64,000 bases of DNA, taken from an uncultured Bacteroidaceae bacterium (GTDB lineage Bacteria > Bacteroidota > Bacteroidia > Bacteroidales > Bacteroidaceae). A program made the position numbers and the translations under genes. Below, one piece after another: positions 17,682 to 26,621 of this stretch; the first letter of the stretch is position 1, and the number at the start of each line of letters is the position of its first letter. Location of the stretch: contig CALUJL010000014.1 of assembly GCA_944320955.1 (NCBI GenBank), forward strand, positions 62,001 through 126,000. Reading direction: 5' to 3'. The notes beneath the pieces were generated by a model. It made no database searches and had not been told where the DNA came from. It worked only from the letters and a program-made list of their open reading frames with translations.

Positions 17682-18959
17682 ATGAACGATACCACCATAA
17701 AACCCCTCGAAGGCCTCCGCCTCGAACAAGACAACAACAGCATCATCAAAGTCATCGGCGTAGGCGGCGGCGGCGGGAACGCCGTGGCACACATGTACAA
17801 ACAAGGCATCCACGACGTCAACTTCATGATCTGCAACACCGACCGCCAAGCCCTCAAGGCCAACGCCGTCCCCGCCAAAATCCAGATGGGCCCCGGCCTC
17901 GGAGCAGGCAACATACCGGCTGTGGCCGAAAAATACGCACAGGAAAGCTCCGACGAGATACGCCAGGCACTCAGCGACGGCACGCAGATGGTCTTCATCA
18001 CCGCCGGGATGGGCGGCGGCACCGGCACCGGCGCCGCACCCGTCATAGCCAGCATAGCCAAAAGCATGGACATCCTGACCGTAGGCATAGTCACGATTCC
18101 CTTCCTCTTCGAGGGACGCAAGAAAATCCTCCAGGCCCTCGACGGCGTGGACAGGATAGCCGAACACGTAGATGCCCTCCTCGTCATCAACAACGAACGC
18201 CTGCGCGACATCTGCGCCGACATGGACATCGACTCCGCCTTTGCCAAAGCCGACGATACCCTCACCACCGCCGCACGCAGTATAGCCGAAATCATCACCA
18301 AGGAGGGTAAGATGAACGTGGACTTCGCCGACGTACGCACCACACTCAAGGACGGAGGCATCTCCATCATGAGCATCGGTTACGGACAAGGCGAGAACCG
18401 CCTCGACAAAGCCTTTAAGGATGCCCTCCACTCCCCCCTCATCAACAACAACGACATCTACCGAGCCCAGCGCCTCCTCTTCTATATTTCCTACAGCAAG
18501 GAGAACCCCATCGGAGTAGACGAGCTGACCGAAGTACACGAATTCATGTCGAAATTCGAAAACGACTTCAATCTCATCTGGGGCTGCGGCATGGAAGACG
18601 GACTCGGCGAGCAGGTGAAAGTCACCATCATCGCCACCGGATTCGGCAAAAACGACCGCGTCAATATCAGCCCCTACCAGGAACTACGCAACGCCGAAGA
18701 GGAGGAAGAAAAAGAACAGGAGACCAACCGCATCGAAGAAGTCTACGGCAAAGTCGCCTCCGGCAACACACCCCGACGAGCCAACCTCTTCCTCTTCACC
18801 GAAAACGACCTCGTCAATGAAGGCATCATCTCCCTCGTCGAGAATACCCCCACCTACCTGCGCCAGAAACAGACGCTCAAGCAGATACAAAGCCTCTCCG
18901 AGCACCGTCCCGAAGACCATGCCGAAGATGACGCCACCCCGCACAGCGTCGTATTCTGA
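17682..18959 (+). CDS. ftsZ: Cell division GTPase FtsZ
   Basis: The 425-residue tubulin homologue forms the Z ring. The GTP-binding domain has IKVIGVGGGGGNAV, the tubulin signature GGGTGTGAAPVIA, and NNERL; the C-terminal domain includes ISIMSIGYGQGENRLDKAF. The C-terminal region carries NTPTYLRQKQTL, resembling the short FtsA-binding peptide usual in Bacteroidota, followed by about 30 residues. It closes the dcw cluster proper. Compared with many FtsZ proteins the variable linker is short. Confidence 0.97.
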   Translation: MNDTTIKPLEGLRLEQDNNSIIKVIGVGGGGGNAVAHMYKQGIHDVNFMICNTDRQALKANAVPAKIQMGPGLGAGNIPAVAEKYAQESSDEIRQALSDGTQMVFITAGMGGGTGTGAAPVIASIAKSMDILTVGIVTIPFLFEGRKKILQALDGVDRIAEHVDALLVINNERLRDICADMDIDSAFAKADDTLTTAARSIAEIITKEGKMNVDFADVRTTLKDGGISIMSIGYGQGENRLDKAFKDALHSPLINNNDIYRAQRLLFYISYSKENPIGVDELTEVHEFMSKFENDFNLIWGCGMEDGLGEQVKVTIIATGFGKNDRVNISPYQELRNAEEEEEKEQETNRIEEVYGKVASGNTPRRANLFLFTENDLVNEGIISLVENTPTYLRQKQTLKQIQSLSEHRPEDHAEDDATPHSVVF

Positions 18960-18997
18960 CCCCTGCAAGAAACCATTAAAACCGCATATTACGAATT

Positions 18998-19447
18998 ATG
19001 AGTCTTTTCGATCAAATCAGCAACGACATCAAGGAAGCCATGAAGGCGCACGACAAAGTACGCCTCGAAGCCCTGCGCAACGTCAAGAAAGTGCTCCTCG
19101 AAGCCAAGACAGCCCCCGGGGCAAACGATGAAGTGAGCGACGAAACCGCCCTCAAGCTCATCCAAAAACTCGTCAAACAAGGCCGCGATTCGGCCCGGAT
19201 CTACACCGAACAGAACCGCCCGGACCTGGCCGAAGAAGAACTCGCGCAAGTCCGCGCCATCGAGCCCTACCTCCCCGCCCAGCTTTCCGAAGCCGAACTC
19301 GAAGCCGCCCTGCGCGCCATCGCGGCCGAAGTGGGAGCCACCACACTCAAAGACATGGGCAAACTGATGGGTACCGCCACCAAACGCCTCGGCGGGCAGG
19401 CCGAAGGAAGCGCCATCGCCGCCTGCGTCAAGAAAATCCTCGGCTGA
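18998..19447 (+). CDS. GatB/YqeY domain protein
   Basis: A 149-residue alpha-helical protein of the YqeY family, related to the tRNA-binding C-terminal domain of GatB. Marks are LFDQISNDIKEAMKAHDKVRLEALRNVK, KLIQKLVKQGRDSARIYTEQNRPDLAEEE and the C-terminal helices DMGKLMGTATKRLGGQAEGSAIAACVKK. Its biochemical role is unsettled; a tRNA-related function is inferred from the family. It lies 38 bp after ftsZ, an arrangement common in Bacteroidota, and is followed by a strong terminator. Confidence 0.92.
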   Translation: MSLFDQISNDIKEAMKAHDKVRLEALRNVKKVLLEAKTAPGANDEVSDETALKLIQKLVKQGRDSARIYTEQNRPDLAEEELAQVRAIEPYLPAQLSEAELEAALRAIAAEVGATTLKDMGKLMGTATKRLGGQAEGSAIAACVKKILG

Positions 19448-19474
19448 TCCCGCCGGGCTTCCTCCCGCACACAG

Positions 19475-19526
19475 AAAGAAATGGATACGTAGGGAAATCC
19501 CTCTCCGCACGTATCCATTTCTTTTT
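19475..19526 (+). terminator. Intrinsic terminator of the dcw transcript
   Basis: A perfect 16-bp inverted repeat (left arm 19475-19490 AAAGAAATGGATACGT, right arm 19509-19524) with an 18-nt loop, ending in a T-rich run. It lies 27 bp after the YqeY stop. Confidence 0.88.
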
Positions 19527-19577
19527 CCCCGTGCAAAAAATATTTTCATACGGATACAAATTTCTCGCCCGCTTTCG

Positions 19578-19585
19578 TACCTTTG
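19578..19585 (+). promoter_or_regulatory. Putative -7 element for the DUF3791/DUF3990 cassette
   Basis: TACCTTTG matches TAnnTTTG and lies 29 bp before the ATG at 19615. No good TTG is seen at the -33 distance. Confidence 0.55.
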
Positions 19586-19614
19586 AAGCGACTCTACAAA
19601 ACAAACGAAGATAC

Positions 19615-19854
19615 ATGAGACAACAGAGCAATTCACCACAACCCGAGCAACTCCTAGCCTTTGCGGCCTCGTGCATCGAAGGCACCGCACGTCGACTAAA
19701 TACCTCCTACAAAGAAGTGTACGACCGCATGAAGCGCGTAGGAATGATCGAGCAATACATCATCCCCTGCTACGATACACTGCACACCCTCAGCCGAGAA
19801 CACGTCATCGACGACATGGTAGAGTGCCTCATAACATGGGAGAAAACAGCATGA
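19615..19854 (+). CDS. DUF3791 domain protein (first copy)
   Basis: A 79-residue, probably cytoplasmic helical protein resembling the DUF3791 family (LLAFAASCIEGTARRLNTSYKEVYDRM, then IIPCYDTLHTLSREHVIDDMVECL). Start at ATG 19615, placed 29 bp after a -7-like element; an upstream in-frame extension would lie in the promoter. It overlaps the next gene by ATGA. DUF3791 genes often stand next to DUF3990 genes; an antitoxin-like or partner role is an inference. No DNA-binding motif is evident to me. Confidence 0.78.
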   Translation: MRQQSNSPQPEQLLAFAASCIEGTARRLNTSYKEVYDRMKRVGMIEQYIIPCYDTLHTLSREHVIDDMVECLITWEKTA

Positions 19855-20342
19855 GCATCATCGCCTACCACGGCAGTACCGAAATAGTGAGACGCCCCGT
19901 CTGCCTCTTGGGAAGACCCAACCTCGACTTCGGACAAGGGTTCTACCTGACCGACCGGAAAGAGCAAGCCATCAGATGGGCACAAAGCGTAGCCATACGC
20001 CGCAAGGCCGAACCTTTAGTCAACATCTACCGCTTGGAGCGTGAAACCATACTGGCAGAAGCCCGCTGCAAGGTATTCGGAGCATACGATTCCGAATGGT
20101 TGGATTTCATCGTAGACAGCCGCTCCGGGAAGAATCCGGCTGCAAGCTACGACTACATCGAAGGAGGCATTGCCAACGACCGCGTCATCGATACGGTCAA
20201 CCTCTACATCGCAAAACTGATAACCGCAGAGAAAGCCTTGGAACGACTGGCACAATGCCGTCCGAACAACCAAATCTGTCTGCTGAACCAATGCATTACC
20301 GACAAATATCTGGCCTATGAACGAACAGAACCAGCCTACTGA
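19851..20342 (+). CDS. DUF3990 domain protein, predicted ADP-ribosyltransferase-like
   Basis: A 163-residue protein with the DUF3990 core: IIAYHGSTEIV near the N terminus, LDFGQGFYLTDRKEQAIRWAQ at about residues 24-45 and VNIYRLE further on. The YHG and GFYLT elements resemble the His and Tyr positions of ADP-ribosyltransferase folds, so NAD-dependent modification of a target is predicted but not demonstrated. I chose ATG 19851 because it overlaps the stop of the preceding gene (ATGA); ATG 19836 in frame is an alternative. It overlaps the following DUF3791 gene by 26 bp, so the three genes form one tightly coupled unit. Confidence 0.75.
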   Translation: MSIIAYHGSTEIVRRPVCLLGRPNLDFGQGFYLTDRKEQAIRWAQSVAIRRKAEPLVNIYRLERETILAEARCKVFGAYDSEWLDFIVDSRSGKNPAASYDYIEGGIANDRVIDTVNLYIAKLITAEKALERLAQCRPNNQICLLNQCITDKYLAYERTEPAY

Positions 20343-20571
20343 CCCCGCAAAATCGCCCGAGATACAAGACATTATCATGAGCTATCGCATAGGCAGCATT
20401 GCCGCAGAATTGGCGCACAGGCTGAACATCCCGCCGCTCCGCGCATTCGAACTGTTCTACGAGAGCAAGACCTGTGCCGATCTCCACGACAAAAAAACCG
20501 GCCTCTATCTCTACGGCGACCTCTACATCGCAGACGAATTCATCTTGGAGCACCGGGGGATGCCAGCATAA
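20317..20571 (+). CDS. DUF3791 domain protein (second copy)
   Basis: An 84-residue protein related in pattern to the first DUF3791 product (helical first half with LAHRLNIPPLRAFELFYESKTCADLHD, then GLYLYGDLYIADEFIL). It overlaps the DUF3990 frame by 26 bp. Two DUF3791 proteins that differ strongly flank one DUF3990 gene; they may be dual partners of the same enzyme. Function unknown. Confidence 0.72.
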   Translation: MNEQNQPTDPAKSPEIQDIIMSYRIGSIAAELAHRLNIPPLRAFELFYESKTCADLHDKKTGLYLYGDLYIADEFILEHRGMPA

Positions 20572-20648
20572 ATAAGGCCTGTTTCTTGCAAATTTACGAT
20601 TGAAAAATAAATCTGCAAATATCCCACACAGAATCCCCCAGATAAAAC

Positions 20649-20682
20649 GCCCCGGGCGCGTTTTCGCAGATGCGCCCGGGGC
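20649..20682 (-). terminator. GC-rich terminator at the convergent junction
   Basis: An 11-bp perfect inverted repeat (GCCCCGGGCGC at 20649-20659, complement at 20672-20682). Read leftward it is followed by GTTTTATC, so it best serves the fimbrial operon. It may also stop the rightward cassette transcript. Confidence 0.78.
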
Positions 20683-20727
20683 TTATCATATCTCAATTCT
20701 GCCCCGCCGCAGGGCGGGGAAAGATGC

Positions 20728-23700
20728 TTACTGCAGTGCTATCTTGTGGCTCTCCGTCCGCCCGCCGGCCTGCACCACTACGACGTAAGTACCAGCCTGC
20801 AGGCCGCCTGCCTTGCATACGTCCTGCGCCAGCGCGCCGGAGCTGAAGACTTGCGCACCGCTTGCGTCGTAGACAGCGACATGCTCCAACCGTTGCCCTG
20901 CGGCAGCCACGATGAGCTCACCCGGCAACACGGAGTAAACCGACACGCCCGTAGCGGCATCCTGCGGCAGTTCGTCCAGCGAGGTGAAGTCCCCGGCGGC
21001 ACGCAGGAAGTAGCGGCCGTGCGAAGAACCCTTGACGGTCATCGTGTAGCCCTCCGTCAGCGGCGTCTCCGTGCGCGTCTCCGCGTCGTAGAGCGACGCC
21101 TCGGCCAGGTTGCTCACCCCGTCGAAGGAGAGCGTCACCGTCTCCTCCTCGTCCGTCGCATACACGCCCAGCGGAATCATCTGTGCCCCCGCCAGACGGT
21201 TGATGGCAGCCGCCTTCTGTCCGGCCACGGAGTACACGAGCGGGATACCCATACTTTGGCTCACATCATCACGAACCAACAACAAATCCTCATCTTCATT
21301 ATAATTATTAGATGCAGATTCTTGCAGAACCAATGAAGCAGAACTCCGCCCTTTCGAACCTTCTGCAGAAATCGACAAAATAGAAGAATTATTCGCCGAG
21401 TTCGTAACTGTAGAGGAAGCCAAAGTTTGCATGTCAGCCGTGAAAGTTATCGTATTCCCTACTACTGGAGTACCTGCACCGTCTACAACTTTCTGTACAA
21501 AGAAACTCGTATGAGGCGGTATTAAGAAAGCGTTCTCAGCAATCTCCCCATCAGTAGATATCCACGCAGATTCACCATCTGTGGTTTCACCTATTCCTGC
21601 CGTTTGATTATCAGCAGTAATCAACCAATACTTCTGCTGTAGTACTGTTGAATTTTCCTCCAAGAATTTACGAACATCCAAATGAGCAATAAATGGATTT
21701 CCTACAAGAAAATAGTTTCCATCTCCAGATGGTGAAAGTTCAACAGTAAAAGGTTTCGTATCGGAACCCTCATTCTCTTCATCCGCTTTTAGGTCATCGC
21801 TTTTCAGATTACCGGGTGTTCCACTTTCTTCATTATCACGTGTAATTTCTGCAACAACCTGCGATGGAGTAGCAGAGCCATTCACGTAACTATAATAGCT
21901 ATACTCATCATCAGATTTCGGGAAACGGAAAAGATACGGACCTTCTATGGAGCAAGTCGGAAGTAAGGAGAAGCCTTCACCGGATTGATAAGGAACTGTC
22001 ACATCATTATATACAGCACTCCAGTTCCCTTCCACAACACGTGGAGAACCATCACCATCACTTTCAATCATGTTTGCAGTCGTTTCATTCCAGCTACGCT
22101 GATAAACAGAAGGAGCGACACGAGTATCAGTAGTTCCATTAAACGATCTGTCTACAAAATACTCCGAATCATCTGTTCCGCTATTCTTCGTATACCAGTC
22201 ACCTGCTACAATATTTTTCAGCGGCGTAGACAACAAGCTCCATTGTCCTTTCGGCACTGTAACATCAACCCATGCCCTCTGGTAATACAAATGCTCTGCA
22301 TGAAGCAATTCAGCCTGCGGTTCAAAATGAATTTGGTCACAAAGATTAACGTGATAACGTCCCGTAAGCAAACGGGTACCCGTATTCGTAGCTTCTTCAT
22401 AAGCCATCAAATCATATCGCAGATTCTCCGTTGCTTCGCCTATATTATCCGGACGCACACTTTCCCATGTACCACTCACATTATATCCGGCACTATACAA
22501 CTCCACCTGTGAACCTTCTGGCATCAGAACCTTAGAGAAAAGCATCGGAACAAAGCCATTGCCTCCCAATTCTGCATCACCATCGCCATTATCATAGTTT
22601 GTCGGATAAGAATCACTTGAAGACTTCTTCAATTCCGTACGGTCGGCGCGACCCCAATGGCTGTCGTTATTCCAGTTATCAGACGCAGTGCCTTCCCAAA
22701 CCAAATATTCCGGAACCACTTTCATGTGGATTGGGAACTGTCCATAACATTGATTTCCGGCACCATCATCCGCGCCTCCACCCGTAGAACGGACTTTCTC
22801 TTCGAAAAATACTGTAAACGTATAAGTATATCCTTCACGCGGATTGAATTGGAAATCATTATCTTCATTCCTATCCAAATCAAAACGAATCCGCATCGTG
22901 CGATTATAACTTGCATTATAGTCATCATCGTTCTCATCCGTAACAGCATATAGATAATCTACCGTTCCGATAGGCAAATCAAACTGGGTGAAATCCGGAC
23001 TATTCAATTTGTCTTGCAAAGCAGGATCATCCGAAGCTATCAGGAACAGATAATCCATATCTTCCATACTGGTAACACGTCCTATATAATCAGCCCCCGT
23101 CGTAGGAATAATATAAGGATCACGAAGATTGATAACCAAATGGTCATCGGCATCGTTACTCTCAGCCGTACGATGGATTTGATCCAGGCCTATGCGCAAA
23201 GCAGGTTCATATCCTTCCGGATATTCCAAAGTCTCAAATCCTGCATGCAGCTGAGGTGCATCACCAGTTGTCCGCAAAGTCAAAGGAATATAGCTCCAAC
23301 AGATTAAACCGGCCAAAGTATTCTCATCCTTGATTTCGTCATCGGAAGCACTTCCTGGCAGTATCGTCTCTATAGTACCGTCACCATCTATATCCATCTT
23401 GATTTCTACCGGTATCGGCGCTACTACAAGTTCCAGACCATCTTCCAGAAGTTGAATGTCCAAACGTTCCTGATGCAAAACCAATTGTACATTACGCCCT
23501 TCCACTTTCTCGGTAGAAAGACGATAAAGCAAGTCGTACATCGCCTGAGTAAACGTACCCGATACAGGAGTAGCAGTTGCATTGATTTCTTCTGCATCCG
23601 GATATAACTCGCGGAACTCATGCAAAGCGTCTTCCACATTATATTCCTCTTCTCCATCCGAAGCCCTATTACTTACGAAGTCATCCTCCGAACCGAAGAA

Positions 23701-26607
23701 CCAGTCGAAATACACACCTTCCACATTCAGGAACTCATCTTCACCTTCTTCAGTAACATCACCAGTCGGAATACGCACCGTAGGAGCAAAGTTAAAGATT
23801 GTCCCGGCACAATAATCGGTCGTTGGATTAACGATTTCTCCGTTCATCCTCAGAATACTTTCCGAATTAAGCCAGAACTCAGCCGTACGCATGCCACAAG
23901 GACTTAACAATTCATTCGCTATGCTCGCGGCCAACTCATCCGGATCCGTAACAGGAGTACTTCCTTCTTCCACAGGTTTCATTACCATAAAATAAGGACG
24001 ATTGGGAGAAAGTACCGAATAAAAGTCAACCGTCAGACTTTGGGAACCATCTCTATCCGTATGAGAATAAAAGCCATATCCATAACCATCTATCGGATTA
24101 TTTACGGCCAAAGGTCCATTAAGACCATCAGAACCTAAATTGGCACTCTTATCATAATCAAGATTCTCATCATATTGGGAATGGAAATACAAGGAAGCAT
24201 ACAATTCATCATAACGCTCTCCATCGCCGATATTGGTTACGGCAGCTTTTACTGCATTGATTACCGCTTCTTGATGTGTGGAATTATTCGGGTCCAGTTC
24301 GACTCCGGCAAGTCCGGCCTCTGCTATGGCATCATCGTACTTACGCATATCCAGAAAAGCGAAATGAATACCCCTTATCTCATCGGTTCCATCTTCAGTC
24401 ACACCCATACGGGACGACAAACGATCCCAATCCAATGAGATGTTCATCCGAACCCGCTCGTGCGTACAAGCCACCTCCTTCTGCGTAACGGTAGCTGTCG
24501 GCTGAGCCATATAAATGCGAATATCATCCAGATACATATCACCACCCGTTGTAGAACCGGTGCAGTTATCTATCTGAAGCAAATATGAGACGTAGTCGTA
24601 ATCCACATTATTGATAAAGGAGAAGAAGACTTGCAACCATTCGTTGTGATTATAACCCGGCAAACGATTCCCTGTAGAGATATTTGCGGCGTAACCCGTA
24701 TAAAGATAGTCCGTACGACGAATCTGTCCCGTATTATGCCGGTAAATTACATGTTCTCTTCCCTCTGCGTCTACACCTATTATAGAAAACATCATTCCGG
24801 CATCAGCCTGTTGCGAATTATATCCCGCACTCTTTACCCATGCAGAAACAAACAACTCCGAACCTTGGCACAAATTGGTCTCGAAAGGTATCTGCGCAAC
24901 CCGGCCCGGACGGTCAGAAGCGTCTACATAAAGATGAAAAGTACTACCGGGTAAAGGGCTGGCTAATGCAGATGCGGTCTCTTGACCCCAAGCGGTATTC
25001 TCCACAAAGCCCGACAACAAGCCGTAATATGACCACTCCGGAATATTGGCTGAATGCAAAGTATAATACGCCATGTCACCGTCATAAAAGCCATAACTAC
25101 TGAAATCCCAATCCATCGGGAAAGGATACATCGAGCAATTCTCATTCTCGTCATAGTTTGGCAAGACGTTCGTTGCATAATCGAAATTCAACCCCGTCAG
25201 GAAAGTATAGTTTCGCTCCAGAGCTGCCGGAGTACGAAAAGCGTAGCTATGCCATGGAATATTATCATCCGCCTCAAAATCTTCACTTTCCAGTTCTTCA
25301 ACCATCGACTCTGTTAATAGAGACGAGGCCTTAGTAAAGGATAGATCATAACGGGCTATATTGTATGTTACCTCATTAACACTTTTCGTTACTATAATTG
25401 TAGCCGAAGGATTCTCCACATCATTATTTACTGTCTGAGTTCGATCCGAAGAATTAGTTTTTGGATATGCAAAACTAATAATACGAATAGTTGAAGTCTC
25501 TCCGCTCCCTCCGATTGTAATTGACGAACTACTATGTTGGCCATAAGTAGGACGTCTATCTGCAGTAGGATAAGTAGTCGTCACCAGTTCTATTCCGGCA
25601 GTATTGTTTACCAGCGTTGCAGTCAAAGTTCCCCCATCATAATCATCTCCATTTCGGCAAGGAACAGCATACGAGTTGGCATCTTTGGAAAGAGCTACCA
25701 TATCATACAGTCCATAATTCTTTCCATCCAACTCTTCTTGAGGAGTAAAGAGACGTGTGAAAGGGAAAGATATGGTATATCCTTCCAAGAACTTTTTGCC
25801 TTGATAGTTATGCGCTGTTGCCCCTTGATAATCATCATCGTTCAACCGGTTCAGCCCCATTCCGACAGGTTCTCCCGTACCATTTTCGTCTACTCCGATA
25901 ATATAGAACAATACTCGATGAGACAATGTTGGCTCATAATGGGTTGTCCTAAAATAATTTGTTCCATTACTCGTCGGATCGAATCCCTCCGCACTGACAA
26001 AGTCATTATATCCGGAGACATCACATGCTACAATATACTGACTTTTACCATCTTCAGGATAATAAAAGTTCATTTGAACTAAATTGTCAGTCTTATCATT
26101 GGCCCCTAAGGCTATTTTTCCTCCTACATATCCATTTTTCAATTTCCATCCTCTATGAGTATTGTTAGAAGAAAGCGTAGGGGTAAGCAAATCAATTTCT
26201 TGTCCATTATATGTAGCTGTAAGAAGGCCATCCGTTTCATAGTCATACCAACGCTGATAAGCTTCGACAGACACTTCATCGGCACGTTTATCCGGCAAAG
26301 AAATTGTCATAGTACTTCCTTTGTACATATAAATCGTATCGATATATGTATGAGCAGACTGAATCTGATTTCCCGTCGGACCGGTAAACATACCCGTAGT
26401 ATTCTCGTCATCAAATGTATCCTGGTTCTTCACATCCTCATTTACATTCGCACGCATTTTTACCCAACGGGAAGCTTTATGTAGAACACTCCATTCCTGA
26501 CGCACCTCATACCTATTTCCTGTCACTTGTGCTTTCAGTCCGGGAGTCCAAAAGGACACGCAAACTAACAGAGCTAAACCAACTTTTATATCATGCAATA
26601 TTTTCAT
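20728..26607 (-). CDS. Giant secreted fimbria-associated protein, candidate tip adhesin, T9SS-like C terminus
   Basis: A 1959-residue protein with a cleavable signal (hydrophobic core LALLVCVSFWTPG, then LKAQ at about residue 26) and no lipobox Cys, unlike its neighbours. A jelly-roll-like segment lies around residues 555-715 (SELFVSAWVKSAGYN, YLLQIDNCTGSTTGGDMYLDD). Near residue 1420 is WEGTASDNWNNDSHWG, a pattern seen in Bacteroidota surface proteins. The last 75 residues look like a type A T9SS sorting domain (VAVYDASGAQVFSS, LQAGTYVVVVQAGG). It ends the fimbrial operon, where P. gingivalis carries the large tip protein Mfa5; I see no clear vWA domain, so the tip role is inferred from position and size. 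The body is visibly AT-richer (roughly 40-45% GC by eye) than its last 550 bp. Confidence 0.7.
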   Translation of the reverse strand: MKILHDIKVGLALLVCVSFWTPGLKAQVTGNRYEVRQEWSVLHKASRWVKMRANVNEDVKNQDTFDDENTTGMFTGPTGNQIQSAHTYIDTIYMYKGSTMTISLPDKRADEVSVEAYQRWYDYETDGLLTATYNGQEIDLLTPTLSSNNTHRGWKLKNGYVGGKIALGANDKTDNLVQMNFYYPEDGKSQYIVACDVSGYNDFVSAEGFDPTSNGTNYFRTTHYEPTLSHRVLFYIIGVDENGTGEPVGMGLNRLNDDDYQGATAHNYQGKKFLEGYTISFPFTRLFTPQEELDGKNYGLYDMVALSKDANSYAVPCRNGDDYDGGTLTATLVNNTAGIELVTTTYPTADRRPTYGQHSSSSITIGGSGETSTIRIISFAYPKTNSSDRTQTVNNDVENPSATIIVTKSVNEVTYNIARYDLSFTKASSLLTESMVEELESEDFEADDNIPWHSYAFRTPAALERNYTFLTGLNFDYATNVLPNYDENENCSMYPFPMDWDFSSYGFYDGDMAYYTLHSANIPEWSYYGLLSGFVENTAWGQETASALASPLPGSTFHLYVDASDRPGRVAQIPFETNLCQGSELFVSAWVKSAGYNSQQADAGMMFSIIGVDAEGREHVIYRHNTGQIRRTDYLYTGYAANISTGNRLPGYNHNEWLQVFFSFINNVDYDYVSYLLQIDNCTGSTTGGDMYLDDIRIYMAQPTATVTQKEVACTHERVRMNISLDWDRLSSRMGVTEDGTDEIRGIHFAFLDMRKYDDAIAEAGLAGVELDPNNSTHQEAVINAVKAAVTNIGDGERYDELYASLYFHSQYDENLDYDKSANLGSDGLNGPLAVNNPIDGYGYGFYSHTDRDGSQSLTVDFYSVLSPNRPYFMVMKPVEEGSTPVTDPDELAASIANELLSPCGMRTAEFWLNSESILRMNGEIVNPTTDYCAGTIFNFAPTVRIPTGDVTEEGEDEFLNVEGVYFDWFFGSEDDFVSNRASDGEEEYNVEDALHEFRELYPDAEEINATATPVSGTFTQAMYDLLYRLSTEKVEGRNVQLVLHQERLDIQLLEDGLELVVAPIPVEIKMDIDGDGTIETILPGSASDDEIKDENTLAGLICWSYIPLTLRTTGDAPQLHAGFETLEYPEGYEPALRIGLDQIHRTAESNDADDHLVINLRDPYIIPTTGADYIGRVTSMEDMDYLFLIASDDPALQDKLNSPDFTQFDLPIGTVDYLYAVTDENDDDYNASYNRTMRIRFDLDRNEDNDFQFNPREGYTYTFTVFFEEKVRSTGGGADDGAGNQCYGQFPIHMKVVPEYLVWEGTASDNWNNDSHWGRADRTELKKSSSDSYPTNYDNGDGDAELGGNGFVPMLFSKVLMPEGSQVELYSAGYNVSGTWESVRPDNIGEATENLRYDLMAYEEATNTGTRLLTGRYHVNLCDQIHFEPQAELLHAEHLYYQRAWVDVTVPKGQWSLLSTPLKNIVAGDWYTKNSGTDDSEYFVDRSFNGTTDTRVAPSVYQRSWNETTANMIESDGDGSPRVVEGNWSAVYNDVTVPYQSGEGFSLLPTCSIEGPYLFRFPKSDDEYSYYSYVNGSATPSQVVAEITRDNEESGTPGNLKSDDLKADEENEGSDTKPFTVELSPSGDGNYFLVGNPFIAHLDVRKFLEENSTVLQQKYWLITADNQTAGIGETTDGESAWISTDGEIAENAFLIPPHTSFFVQKVVDGAGTPVVGNTITFTADMQTLASSTVTNSANNSSILSISAEGSKGRSSASLVLQESASNNYNEDEDLLLVRDDVSQSMGIPLVYSVAGQKAAAINRLAGAQMIPLGVYATDEEETVTLSFDGVSNLAEASLYDAETRTETPLTEGYTMTVKGSSHGRYFLRAAGDFTSLDELPQDAATGVSVYSVLPGELIVAAAGQRLEHVAVYDASGAQVFSSGALAQDVCKAGGLQAGTYVVVVQAGGRTESHKIALQ

Positions 26608-26621
26608 CGCGAGTTTCCTCC

